Shown piece by piece: positions 9,141 to 21,346 of a DNA stretch of 64,000 bases. Both the position numbers and the translations under genes were made by a program. Position 1 is the stretch's first letter, and each line of letters starts with the position of its first letter. Below the pieces are notes generated by a model. That model searched no databases. It worked only from the letters and a program-made list of their open reading frames with translations, and was not told the origin of the DNA. The DNA lies in contig JBHGNT010000003.1 of NCBI GenBank assembly GCA_043228905.1, forward strand, positions 7,502,001 to 7,566,000. The letters run 5' to 3'. The DNA comes from Azolla caroliniana. Its lineage: Eukaryota > Polypodiophyta.

Positions 9141-11375
9141 CACACACACATATCACTTCCGTTGCACATAATCACGGTCTCTCCTTTATTCACAGAAACA
9201 TTTGTTTAAGAATGAACAACTCTTGAATCATATAAAAGAGAAGAGTTGACTTATTTCTAGGTGTTTTTTTGCTAAGCCTAGATTGGGAGAAACCAAAAGA
9301 GGATTAAGGGAGTAGAAGAGAGAGACCTCACTAATTGTGCTTACTTCTTGATTAACAATAAAAAAAGTTACTTTCATTCATTCATGTGTATGTGTGTTTG
9401 AATCTCGACAAACATCTTTTTTATCTTCTCTTTTCTCTCTTTGAAGTCCTTGTTATCGGTATCTATGAACAAAGGCTCGATGCTTGTCCAAAGATAAAAG
9501 CTTTCTTCTACACAAATCCAAAGAGTAAAGGTCACAAAATAGGACAACCAAGGAACCCTATTAGAGACATCAACCCATGCGGAAGAAGGATATTTGACAA
9601 AAGTACAAGAAATCAAATCCTACTAAAGATGAAAATGTCATTGAGATTGATGAAGGTGATGGTGATAACACAGAAGATGATGTAGAGCCCAATGAAGGTC
9701 AAGAAGATTTGGATTTTAAGGAGTGCAAAGACAACGTTTTAAGTTTTCTCTATTGAAATAACCAAGGAGCGACAAATTTCAAGAAAAGATAACAAAATAT
9801 TGAAATGTTTCTGGATATATTCACAAGATGTACACCATAGATGAACAAGGATTATTGAGAATGCTTAAATTCAAGTTGAGTAAGGTAATACTCATCCAAT
9901 TTTAGTTAAACAAGATTATGCTATTATTATTTTCATTTTTGATATACTAATATTCAAAGGGAGGAGAGGTAGTATTTCATGGTGAAAGAAATATAATTAC
10001 GCATTTTAGGATTTGATTCTTCTAAGTACTATTTTTAGATTAATTATTGAATACCAATTTAAACCAACTAGTTCCCATGGAAACATTACCTTCATTTACA
10101 AGCGTGATGGATGTTATGGAAGAAAATACCTAGGTGAAAGACTATGTATTTTAACTTTGGACTAGAAATGAGAACATCTTTTCCAAAAGTAACCATGAGG
10201 TTTAAGTGAGACAACCAATGTTCCATGACCTCCATCTTTCTTTCAAAATAAATTACTTTTGTCAATGTTTGGTATAGTTGTAAAGCCGACAATGATTAAT
10301 ATCTTTTGTGTCTACATTAAAGTTGAAAGATATGTCAAAGGTAACATAGAATTAGGTACAATGTCATTGCGTAGTATTATTAATCGTTTGATGGGCAATA
10401 CAACACTATTCACATTTTAGCATTTAAAAAATTTACGACGTCATTTTAGAACATGAAACATATTCTTGATTCGTCAAATGACCCAAACATTAAATTTAAC
10501 AATGCAAGGACTAAATACATGTCGAGACTGTCTAAGGTGTTTCATAATTTTACTAATATGCAATTAGTTCAAATAGATTGTCTTCTATGTTTGTCCTCAT
10601 TAATTGGTTACGACTTAGTTAAGGTTTAGAATAACACTATTTGAAAGTGTCAAATTAGAACACGTTCTGATTGTTTGCATTTGGAGGAGGTTTAAATTTA
10701 AAAATCTTGATGAACTCTGAAGGTTGGCCTAGTGTTGACCATGCATGCTAGCCAAGAGGATGTGACATGCATGTGGGCCAAATGGAGCTCTGATATGGAG
10801 AAGATCCTACATTGACTTACAAATTATAATAGGAACAAGGAAGATTTGTAATATATCCAAGCTAGTTATAAGATCACCCCCTCATAAAAACATTATCTTT
10901 AAAAACAAATAAGGTGATTCCCACTCCTCAAAGTTAGTTAAATAATATGGTTGGTAATGAAATAATGAATCATTCGCATTCATACCATGGATATATGTTT
11001 TTAGCAGGATATGGAGTTGGATATATGGATGGAATATAATCCACCTAATTCTAGAACTATCATACGAGCAATGTTTTAGGACCACTAAAAAACTTGCCAA
11101 TGTCGATTTCATGAAGCCAAATTTATAAGAACATACTCCTAGTAGGTTGTCATTTTGAAATTCTTTTGTGTGATTAGAGCATATGTCACACTATCAATTT
11201 TGTGAACCCCTCATATATCAGAGGATTTTCAAGACTAACACTATATATAATTGGATGGGACATAAACCTAACACATTAGCAATTGGTATGAAAACACACA
11301 CTTCCAATCAATGCAATAATGATCCTTACTACAAACACTAGATTGGTTGTTTGTTCCATGGCCCGTAAAAAACAA
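9141..11375. other. AT-rich spacer, no recognisable gene
   Basis: I see a short (CA)n run near 9136-9150, (TA)-rich patches and only short, unsupported open frames on both strands. No RNA gene, LTR end or protein motif was recognised. The same sequence is at 30841-33075. Confidence 0.5.
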
Positions 11376-11745
11376 TTACCTGGAATATGATAAATGTAAG
11401 AAACCAAATAGATTAAGCACTACTTGGTAGTCAATTAATAGTAATGTTGTCATTACAAAAACACCATATATATATATCGATAGTTCAAGTGAAATCTGAT
11501 TCACATTTAGTGGCAGATTACATTTCCATTCACTTTTTTGAAGCAAATAGTGTTTGTTACCTGGAATTTGAGAAATGTAAGAAATCAATTACGTTAAGCA
11601 CCTACTTGGTAGGCAATTAATAGTAATGTTGTCATTACAAAAACACCATATATGTAGATCTATCATATCGATAGTTCAAGTGAAAGCTGATTCATATTTT
11701 GTGGCAGATTACATTTCCATTCACTTTTTTGAAGCAAATAGTGTT
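11376..11745 (+). repeat. Diverged tandem duplication, two units of about 181-189 bp
   Basis: Unit 1 starts at 11376 and unit 2 at 11557, both with TTACCTGGAAT. Both contain CAATTAATAGTAATGTTG, ATCGATAGTTCAAGTGAAA and CACTTTTTTGAAGCAAATAG in the same order. Small indels and substitutions show the duplication is not recent. Confidence 0.8.
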
Positions 11746-11894
11746 GCTACCCAAGAAATTTGACACTTCATCTAGCTAAACCCATTTTATCACAGTATTA
11801 ATTGTGTTGCTATCATGCAATTTGAATTACTTCATCCTCCAGGCCTAATCCATGTATAAATCGAGTAGTTTTGACATACAAAACCTGACTTTGC

Positions 11895-12006
11895 AAACTA
11901 AGAAAGGATACTTACTTAATCCATGAGACCCTGCTTTTTCTTCATCGAGGAAAAAGTGCTGACTTTGCATTGCAAACTAAGAAAGGAAACCTGCTTAATC
12001 CATGAG
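11895..12006 (+). repeat. Short imperfect tandem repeat next to the 186-bp segment
   Basis: GACTTTGCAAACTAAG...CTTAATCCATGAG occurs twice, about 60 bp apart. The second copy ends exactly where the 186-bp segment begins at 12007. Confidence 0.6.
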
Positions 12007-12192
12007 TGCCTATCATGAAGATGCTTATGATCCTCCTTTTTATGAATACCAAGGGAATTCCATCTGACTTGAGCTTTTACTTCTACTTATCATCAATCTT
12101 AAAGGCTATGATTTTTACCTTGGTAAGTTGGTAGGCAATTAGTCTGTTGTTGGTTATGAAATCAATACTGCTGTTTTTGGCTGCATTGATGA
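12007..12192 (+). repeat. Genomic copy of the 186-bp segment found inside the copia element
   Basis: It is identical to 4863-5048. Upstream and downstream flanks differ completely from those in the copia element, so the match ends sharply at both sides. Its function is unknown. A plus-strand reading frame (AYHEDAYDPPFYEYQG) runs into a stop after about 20 codons. Confidence 0.9.
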
Positions 12193-12213
12193 TTAAATGC
12201 ATATGGACAACAT

Positions 12214-12554
12214 AAGCTCTACTTTCAAGGGTAATAATCAGATATCAAGCACATTTTTATATTGAATTTTGTTTACAACAAAGAGAAGGGAAACAATTCC
12301 TTTGCTCTATCTACATAAGATTTTGCATTTCCCCCATTCGCTGCATACCCTCTGCCCTTAAAGAGCTTCATTGGCAGATAACAACAGTCAGGAAAGAGGG
12401 AGATAACTCAATTATTACTGGATTGAACCTTCGCATACAGAAATTGCTGAATATGCGAAGCACTCTAAATATCACCTTTGAGCATTACAAGGAGAACTTC
12501 AGATCTCCAGGAGGTGCTTCTTCTTCTACTACTACTTCAAGACAACAAGGATAA
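12214..12554 (+). other. Plus-strand open stretch, possible terminal exon or gene relic
   Basis: The frame is open from just after a stop near 12211 to TAA at 12552-12554, about 113 codons with no obvious start. The last 65 codons look protein-like (KELHWQITTVRKEGDNS, GLNLRIQKLLNMRSTLN, FEHYKENFRSPGG). An acceptor-like CATTGGCAG precedes ATAACAACAG. I do not recognise the family, and no upstream exon was found. It overlaps nothing coding on the other strand, where a candidate last exon starts 25 bp further on. Confidence 0.25.
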
Positions 12555-12578
12555 TCCCATTTAATGGGAAATCCATCA

Positions 12579-14161
12579 TCAGGTGACTATGCCTGAACCA
12601 AAGCTGCATGCAAAAATTAGAAAGATAGAGAGATCAGATCATATTAGATCAATGACAGAAATCTGATTAAATTTATCAAAACGTTTAAAAGAAAGAAAAA
12701 TATGAACTTAGAAACACAGAATCCTAAGAACAATAATCTTGATCAAAATTGTAAAAGAATGTCAGGCACCTGATGAAGCTACATCAACATGCCTAAAATA
12801 AATAACTGATAATAAATTAGAATGGCAGGCATCTGCAAGAAATGAAGTTTTATCAAAACATCTCTGGACAGAAGACGGATTAGAACAACAAAAAAATACT
12901 ATGATAGCCTCATCAAAGACTTTTAAATGGAAGGAAGATAGGATAAATGACAGGAATTATGAAAGTTGCATCAAACATATGTGAAGCATATCAGACGAAT
13001 CACAGGAAGCTAGAATGGCTAGAAGCTTTTATGATCGAAGTGTGTCTAAGAAACGCGTATTGATCATCAGAGAAATGACAAAAATTTGTCTTGTGTTCAT
13101 CAAAACTTTATCAAAGACTTTGAAGGCAAAGGAAAATCAGATAAATGACAGGAATTATGAAAGCTGCATTAAACTTCTGCAAAGAAGCACAAGCGAATTA
13201 CAAGGAAATTACAATGGACAGATGCTTTTATGATCAAAGCGTGTAAAAGGAGGCGTAATAATCATCAGAGAGGTGAGAAACTGTTATAATTTCATCCAAA
13301 CACTCGTAAGAATAGCATATCGAAATTCTAGCAATGCTAACTCTGCCTTGATCAACACGTGTAAAACTACAGAAACCACAGCTTGAGAAAGAAAGGAATA
13401 TCAATATGTTACATAAAACTACAGAAAGAGGAGAAAAGACCTGAAAGAAATGCAGATCAGATCAGCAGATTAAGGCGGAAAACACGGAAGAAGGTTCTTC
13501 GGAGTAAAGGTGTTTTATCAAACAAAGTTTTTTGCAGTTCAACCCATAGTTTTCAGCGATCTGCTACTTCTCTTTTAGATTGTAATGCAAAAAGAAAAGA
13601 TAGATTTTTCCACGCCACGTCTTCAGATTAAGGCTGATCGACCACATCGTGTGAACAAACTCGATATTTTTGGAAATGAATTCGTAGTTCTAACATGGTC
13701 TTCATTCATAGCAAAAAACTCTGATGCATACTGTAATGAGATACTGGTCAGACACAGATACTGTTTCCTACGGGGTATTAGCATACCTGCTAATGTAATT
13801 CGTTACTTAGTAGTTTGAAAGAGATTTATGTTAACCTCTTTTTCTTCTCTATTGCAATACATTAGAATAAAGGTTAATTTCTTTCTGCGGGGGAAATTTG
13901 TCACAGCGTTTTGGGACAAGGCAAACTACACTTCAACAGTCTTAAATATGTTTTTCATCTGTACCAAAAATCCATGAAGAGAAAGACACAGAGAAGCTTA
14001 CTAGACATGACTACGATGTTCCAAAGATTTATCTTCTCCTAAACAAACCTGTAAGCTCGCATGGAGACCCGGTGTTGCAGGAGATGCTGGAAGAAGAAAT
14101 TGACAGAGTGAAGGCCAACAACGAAAGCAGTAAAAGCGAGCAACATGAGAGCAATAACCAT
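12579..14161 (-). CDS. Candidate two-exon small membrane peptide (45 aa), hypothetical
   Basis: On the minus strand an ATG at 14161-14159 opens 37 codons plus two bases (14049-14161). They encode a hydrophobic segment (MVIALMLLAFTAFVVGLH) followed by FFFQHLLQHRVSMRAY, and the exon ends at a CAG/GTTTGT donor. A good acceptor (TTTTTGCATGCAG) at 12604-12607 would continue the frame as SFGSGIVT to TGA at 12581-12579. The intron would be about 1.45 kb. Upstream on the same strand lies a leader-like CTAGGGTTTC region (14200-14270), typical of plant 5' regions. The hydrophobic stretch of about 17 residues suggests a single membrane segment. Extra exons could have been missed. I recognise no family, and the gene model is inference. 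Confidence 0.3.
12914..13300 (+). repeat. Diverged tandem duplication of about 190 bp
   Basis: ATCAAAGACTTT...GATAAATGACAGGAATTATGAAAG...GCTTTTATGATC(G/A)AAG(T/C)GTGT occurs twice, starting at about 12914 and 13104, with many substitutions. It lies in the putative intron of the small minus-strand gene candidate. Confidence 0.65.
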
Positions 14162-14504
14162 CGCGTCGTTTTCTCTTCTCTCCGAATCTGAATGTGAATC
14201 TGGATCTGATCTGATGCTTCCTTCCGCTTCCAGGTCTGTTTCGGAGATTCTTATGAAACCCTAGAAATCTTCTGGGAAGGAAGCAGCAGCCAAGAAAGAA
14301 AAGATTGGAAGCCCGAGAGGTAAGGGAGGGATGTGATTAAATGAAGCAGACCAAGAAAAGAAAAACCCTAATCTGAGTAAGGAAGCCAAGAAAACTGAAA
14401 CCCTGATTTCCATGAGGAGGAGGAGGAGGACTGGTTGACTTGTTTTGTCATCGTTTGCTATATGTCTCTAGAAGTTTCGTGGCTCAGATGAAACAGATTC
14501 TGTT

Positions 14505-14578
14505 ATTCTTTATTTACTTCTTTATTTGTTTGTTTGTTTATTTTTTTATTTTATTGCTTTTTTATTTGCTTATTTGCT

Positions 14579-14614
<36 letters not shown>

Positions 14615-14690
14615 TATTTATTTATTCATTTCTTTCTTTCTCTTCTTTTGTTTGTTTTTTCATTTATTTATTTTGTTTATTTATTCATTT

Positions 14691-14722
<32 letters not shown>

Positions 14723-15745
14723 TATTTTTATTCATTTCTTTCTTTCTTTCTTTCTTTCTTTCTCTTCTTTTGTTTGTTTTTTCATTTATTTATTTTGTTT
14801 ATTTATTCATTTTCTTTCTTTCTTTCTTTCTTTCTTTCTTTTGTTTGTTTGTTTTTTCATTTATTTATTTTGTTTATTTATTCATTTTCTTTCTTTCTTT
14901 CTTTCTTTTGTTTGTTTGTTTTTTCATTTATTTATTTTGTTTATTTATTCATTTTCTTTCTTTCTTTCTTTCTTTTGTTTATTTTTTCATTTATTTATTT
15001 TGTTTATTTATTCATTTTCTTTATTTGTTTGTTTGTTTTTCATTTATTTATTTATGTATTCAACTTTTTGCTTTTTTTTATTTATTTATTTTTTGCTTAT
15101 TTATTTATTTATTTTATTGATTTATTTAGTTATTTGTTTATTTTTTTATTTCATTTGTTTGTTTTTTTCTTTTCTCTTTTTTCTTTTTTCTTTTTTTTAT
15201 TTCATTTGTTTGTTTTTTTTTTTATTGATTTATTTACTTATTTTTTATTTTATTTACTTATTTTTTTATTTCATTTGTTTGTTTTTTTCTTTTCTCTTTT
15301 TTCTTTTTTCTTTTTTTTATTTCATTTGTTTGTTTTTTTTTTTATTGATTTATTTACTTATTTTTTATTTTATTTACTTATTTTTTTATTTCTTTTGTTT
15401 GTTTTTTCATTTATTTATTTTGTTTATTTATTCATTTCGTTTATTTTTTTATTTTATTGATTTATTTTGTTATTTTTTTATTTTGTTTACTTATTTGTTT
15501 ATTTCTTTTGTTTGTTTTTTCATTTATTTATTTATTTTATTTATTCATTTTGTTTGTTTTTTCCTTTATTTATTTATGTATTCAACTTTTTGCTCTTTTT
15601 TTGTTTGCTTATTATTTTATTTATTTTATTTATTTTATTTATTTTATTTATTTATTTAGTTTTTTTTTTGTTCTTTTATTTTTTATTTTTTATTTTTTAT
15701 TTTTTATTTTTATTTATTTATTTATTGTGTTTGTTTGTTTTGTTG
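14505..15745 (+). repeat. T-rich tetranucleotide array (TTTC/TTTA/TTTG)
   Basis: About 1.24 kb consist almost only of T with C, A or G every fourth base. Higher-order structure is present: a roughly 60-bp motif (CATTTATTTATTTTGTTTATTTATTCATTTTC plus a TTTC run, given here only as a type) recurs between 14650 and 15020. A perfect 2 x 120-bp tandem repeat lies at 15141-15380. Long hydrophobic frames in it are artefacts of composition. Confidence 0.9.
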
Positions 15746-17084
15746 GTTGGTCGGTCAATTGTTTATTCTTGGACCCTATGATAAATGAAGCCCATTCATT
15801 TTGCTTCGATTCTTCGAGTGGGGTCACTCAATCGGTCCTTTTGTCGGGTCAACTGGACAATGCTCTTGTTTCTTCAAGTCTAGCCACCCAACATTGGGGG
15901 TGGCACTGTTTGTGATGTGGCGTGTACCGTTCAGGAAAATGCTTGGAATTGAGTTCACAACAAGTCAAGGTTATGGTTAAAGAAATAGCAATAGCAAGGA
16001 GGAGGAGTTGACTCTAGATATAAATCAAACTAACAAAAAGATATAGTTCCATTCATGAGAGCTAACTCTTGGGATGATAAGGTATAAGGGTTTTGAATCT
16101 TGTATTGGACGATGAAAGGGAAATGACGATTTACTATGTGCATTGTGCACCATATAGGAATGAGGAACACAATAAAAATGAGAGTAAAATGTTAGGCACA
16201 AATGGCGACTTGTGTAGCAAGTTACTATTTTTTTTGTCAAGGCCCTCCAGAAAACCCATAAGGAATATAAGAAGAGCTCATTGCCCAGGGTTGACATTTT
16301 GAGAGAGATGCTCAGGCTTCTGTTAGTGAATGAATTGTTTGCATGATAGTGTAGCGAATGAAGTGGGAGTGTCAGAGACCTATGACGATGAGAGGTAACG
16401 TGGTTGTCAATTGTGGGCTGCCTACACCAAAACTCAAGGATTCCATTTCATCTTATTCATCTATTTCCTACTCGAACCACCCATGTGGTTGAGGATTTTA
16501 TTCTTGATTGTACCACAATATATTTGTTTAGAGTTTACCTTATGAATTTGTAAATTTTATTATTGTAAATTATATCTAATTCAAAGGATCTTTATGTAAT
16601 TATACAAAATTGTAGTTGATTTGGTGATGGTTTTGTGTGTATTCATACCCCAAGTTTCTCTACTACACTTGGATTTTTTCCACAAATCCTGCTTCTTTCC
16701 TTCATAAGACAAATCTTTCAACCTCACATTAGTCCCTTTGGATAAGCTACAAAATCTAAGATTTCCAATGTGAGTGATGATTGATAAAATGGCACAAGAA
16801 AGATGTCAAAGCTCATCATGTTTTGGACGTTATATTTCATGTATTGCACCAACTTCAAAATCATGTTATTCTAGGAATAAGAAATTTGTACTTTCTAGAC
16901 CCTATTCCTATGTTCACTATCCACATGTATAGGCCCTAGGGGCTATGATATTTTCCTTGAACAAGTTTGTGAATAAACTTTGACTATCGTTTGATGAATA
17001 AACACATGATCACAAATAATATAGGACATGCAATAATTAAAATTCGTAGAGTTGTAGGATAGATTAATAGAAACATCACATGTA
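15746..17084. other. Spacer without recognisable gene
   Basis: This is ordinary AT-rich sequence after the T-rich array. Short frames on either strand (for example 16025-16302) lack any motif, splice context or codon bias I can defend. The same sequence is at 37446-38784. Confidence 0.45.
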
Positions 17085-17510
17085 AATGGTAATAAGGGTT
17101 ATTAAGACATGGCCAAAAATATCTATCAATTACTTAAAATAAGATTTCAATCTGTAGTAAGGTCATTCATGGGCCACTTAATAAGCGGGATATGAGCTAG
17201 AAAAGGACTTTCCTTTATGAGGGTTGACCATTGATGTAACCTTTCCCTCCTCTTCCTATATAAACCTTATTGTAGCATTATCTCAAGGGCAATGTTATTA
17301 AGAAATGTTCAAGTTAGATTTATAAAGGAAGAGAATGGGAAGGTTACATCAACATCAATTATCAACCCTTATAAAGCAAACTCCTCTTCTCGCTCACATC
17401 CCTCTTATGAAGTGACCCACAGGTGACTTTAACACAAACGAACCCCTTACTTTAAGTGGTTGATAAGTAGAGGCAACCCTCAACAAAAGCTTAACCTTTG
17501 GGTAATGCTA
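17085..17510. repeat. Long imperfect foldback, arms about 190 bp
   Basis: The left arm (about 17085-17270) and right arm (about 17325-17510) are inverted copies. The left arm has GGGCCACTTAATAAGCGGGA and GGGTTGACCATTGATGTAAC, whose complements appear in reverse order on the right (TCCCTCTTATGAAGTGACCC, GTTACATCAACATCAATTAT). The central loop is about 55 bp. Arms differ at many positions. It could be an old foldback transposon or a source of hairpin RNA. Copy 2 is at 38785-39210. Confidence 0.75.
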
Positions 17511-20378
17511 ACCATTTCTTCTCTCCCTCTTGTATCTTCTTTTCCATTAACTAAAACTTTACATATTTATATTCATTTATGTTGTTTTCTAAACTTAAAT
17601 TATATGTTAGTTAAGTACTAGTCATTATTATTTCCTTATTATGGGTGTTATTTGTCGTTGTGTGAGCGTTAGGAAGTGCCTCGACATTGAGACAATTTAC
17701 ATGCTCTTCACACCATTTCAATTTTGGGTTATCATTATTTCTAGAACTGATTTTTATCATGGTACCCTAATGGATCGTTTCTTGTTTCTTTATATTAGTT
17801 TCATGGTACATTATGGGTTGTGGATTGCTTCTTGGTTATTAGATGTTAGTTGTTTCTTGGATTAGGCCTGTGTTTGTCTCACATGGGGGTGAATCTATGT
17901 GGATCGAAGCACTAAGGGTTAATTCATAGCTCATGTGATATGTGCTACTTATTTTTGAATGCTTAGACATTCTAGTTTCTATGCATTAAGCACAATACCA
18001 CTGCTTCCAATGTATTATATCACTTGTTATTTCAACTCTTAGAAATGATAACTACATAAAAAATTTCCATTGTCGAGACTTCAACGTGGGTTGCTTGGGT
18101 TAAATACCCAACTAGACCACAATGCAATCAATTAAAATGCAAATTGCTTTCATTCAATTATTGTGAAACATAGAAACGTATACTTGAAAAATGTATTTCA
18201 ATTAATCGTGAACTCTTGGGTGAAAGTCTGCCAAATAGCTTTGTTGGTCTTTTTATATGTAGAGACGTGCAATTTTGAATACAATGGGATGGGGAATACT
18301 TCTATCCTTGGGTTTCATTGCCATCATATACCTCAAGCCATTTCACTAACCCTACATGGTTCTATATGCACGTGTTGGTTCAATCAATGGGCTACATCCT
18401 TGGTGTTGTCTGATGGTTTACTAGGTTAGTTTCCGGCAATTATTCAATAAATCAATCAATTGATCTATCTATCTATCTATCTATCTCTGGTGGAAACACA
18501 TAACTACATTAATAAATGTGTGCGAAAAACACTAGAATGGTACCACAACCTATAGGTGTTATTGTTATACGACTAGTGGAATATTTTGAATCGCTAATGA
18601 GCAAGATGAATTCTCCAATACGAAAAGAATTTTGACGCAATCCAACTTTCATAATATATGCTTTAATTATGTGTTTGCCATCAAATAAAAAAACATAGCG
18701 TATATCCTAATTGTGATGTACTCCCCAATATCTCAAAAAGAGGAAAATATCATCCATTTATAATCTCAAGTCGTAATTTGTACAAACACCCAATGTCTTG
18801 GTGTTAAATAATGTTATATACATAACCTTATAAACCAATTCTATTACTAATTTTAATGTGTTAAGGGTAGGATAGTTGGGAAACCAATTATCCTAAGAAT
18901 TGGGACAAACCCATGAGGATGTTATGTACACATAATGTAGGCGAGGGTAGGTCACTAATATTTAGAAAACATAAGTGAAGGGTATGTGTTCACTAATGTC
19001 CGAAATGGACTAATGTGATTGGATAGAGGAAATGATAAGTGCATGCACTACCACAATCTTGACAACCAATGAATGGAGAGAGTCTTTTAGAAAAGCAAAT
19101 ATATTAAAGAGGCCTAGGAAGTCTTATAAATCTAAGTCTTAGCTACCCTCATAAGGCACATTATGTCAAAAGGCTGAAGTTGTGAGACACGGGTGCAGGC
19201 TAGACTTTCATTACAATGATTGTGTTACCTCTTCCAAGATACTAGTCATCCTAATATCTATCAGTATAGAACATCAATGGTAAGCTAGCTATGTTTTGAT
19301 AATACCTCGAGGGTGGTTGGGAGGATTGGGTCCTGTCTAATCTATTCACTTTCCCTTTACTTTAATTTGGTCTATTGATTAGTAAGGGATTCTTAACAAA
19401 GAACTTGTGACATATGTTGGCCATATGGGACCCTCTTAAGCATTGGGCTATATAAAGGGGGACTAGTTACCCCATTCATCAAAATACAACTCTATTGGTG
19501 AGGCTAAGATCTCTTCTTTGGATCCATTATTCAACCATCAAGACATAACATTGTAGCGATGTGGCGGGCTTGAAGGAAAAAAGTGGATAAAAAGGGGATC
19601 CACTCACAATCGCAAGATATATATACAAAAGGTATATGTAATAAGTATTTGACTAAGTGCTTGAGGTGCATTGTTCAAATTTTTGCAAGCACATATTAGG
19701 GAAAGATTTTTATTTTTTTGCATTTTTAAAGCAAAACAGGAATAAAAGCATTAAATGCCAAAATTAGGCGCCTCTTAATCTATAAAAAGAAGAAAAGAGG
19801 GCTTATTTCAGGTAGCTCATTTTGTGTTTTTGAGAGTGCACCATTTAGGTTTGTGAGATTCTTCTTAATCTTCTTCTTCTTGGGATTCTAAGGTTTCTTC
19901 TTCTTCTTTGGATTTTAGGGTTTCCTTTTTCTTCTCAAAATACATTGAGGGTTAGGGTTTATATTTTCCTCATCTTCATGAGAGTTTTGGAGAGTAATTT
20001 TGGGTTCGTATCACTTAGAGAGGTAGTGTGAAAGAGCAAAGGAGAAGTTAGAAGTTAGCTCGTTGGGCAAGAAAGGAGGCACAAGGTGGCTCAAGGACAC
20101 TACCTTGACAACGAAGGCCACGTAAATGTTGATGGTAGACGAGGCCTCGTCGAATATCATGTAACATGAATCCTTGCAACTAACCTACCATCCCTACTTC
20201 TCTTATAATTGTTCCGTGTTTCACTTCTCATTATCACTGTTGAACTTTATCACTACGTACCTTTTGTAAACCCTACTTTATAAAGGGATTTCTTGTATAA
20301 ATTACCATCTAAATCTTAATATGAGATCATTTGGTCTTAATATCATGTATTAAGCCTAATCTTGTGTGCTAATCCCTG
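17511..20378. other. AT-rich spacer with a tetranucleotide microsatellite
   Basis: It contains (ATCT)n at about 18463-18486 and LTR-like or leader-like patches: TATATAAAGGGGG near 19450, and CTATAAAAAGAAG near 19780 followed by a pyrimidine-rich stretch with several TAGGGTTT motifs. I could not define ends or coding sequence for these. The same sequence is at 39211-42078. Confidence 0.4.
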
Positions 20379-20442
20379 CCCCCCCCCCCCCCCCCCCCCA
20401 AAATAAAATATATATTATTCTCTCTCTCTCTCTCTCTCTCTC
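20379..20442 (+). repeat. Poly-C run and (CT)n microsatellite
   Basis: There are 21 consecutive C at 20379-20399, a short AT-rich spacer, then (TC)n at about 20419-20442. The run length is the same in the second assembly copy. Confidence 0.9.
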
Positions 20443-21346
20443 AATTCGTCAATGTACAAATCAATTATTTTTCTCACCTCCAACAAAATTTAGTCCCAAT
20501 CTTCTAAACTTTGCATCATTAATGCCAGCAAATGTGTTTCCACCTCTTGTTAATTGACACTAACTCTTTTGACCTACCATAATTAAAAATGTTGCTGTTG
20601 TGTTAGATGCCATCATAAGTATTCATATATGATGGCAAATAATGATGTAGACAGCACAAGCGTAATAAACATTTATGTAGACAACGCAAGAATGAGACAA
20701 TGTTTGCCATGTAAAAGTTGAAATAATATAAGGTCAAGAATTCTGAGGTTAATATATACAAATTTGCTCAATCATATCATTCTCTTGATTTGTTGGAATA
20801 TCAAATGTAATCTTTGCGAACATCTCAAAATAATAACCAATTAGGTTAAGCCATAGATATTGTTGCCTTATTACTAACTTATCTATGGATTAAACATGCA
20901 ATCAAAATGGCATATGGATAGGATAAGCTTTTCCAAGTTAATGTAGCATAGATTTTATTTACAAGAGCTATTCCAAATGTGAACATTTAGAATCATTAGA
21001 ATATAGACAAACTGAATGATTACTCAAAAAAACCCAGTTTCACGCTTCCTATATTTGAAAATAACATATTTTTTTTGTTTATAAAATCATTTCCATATAT
21101 TTGGATGGAGAATTTAATACACTCTAAGATATAGAATATAACTGTAATTTTCAAAAATTACTTTTCACAGCATTCAAATCTATAATGGGACTTGGTCTTA
21201 TCGATACAGAAAGTGGGGCAAATCTTACATACATCCCTTCCATTTTCATTTAAGCCCATCCAAGCTATGAACATATATTTCAAGATTTTATGACGAGATA
21301 ATTGAGGGTGAAAACAAGACAAACCTATACAATATCACCTTCATTT
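20443..21346. other. Spacer downstream of the pirin gene
   Basis: AT-rich sequence between the microsatellite and the pirin stop codon (minus strand). It must hold the pirin 3' untranslated region and polyadenylation site, but I cannot place them. Nothing else was recognised. Confidence 0.45.

Noticed and set aside
14440-15915. Long open frames (up to 377 codons) of F, L, I, S, Y on the plus strand, repeated at 36140-37615
   Set aside because: Produced by T-rich tetranucleotide repeats in several frames at once; no start context, domain or codon usage of a gene.
19550-20320. Possible LTR or TRIM starting TGTAGCGATG with TATAAAAAG and a pyrimidine-rich leader
   Set aside because: No credible CA end, target duplication, primer site or second copy in the window outside the assembly duplicate.
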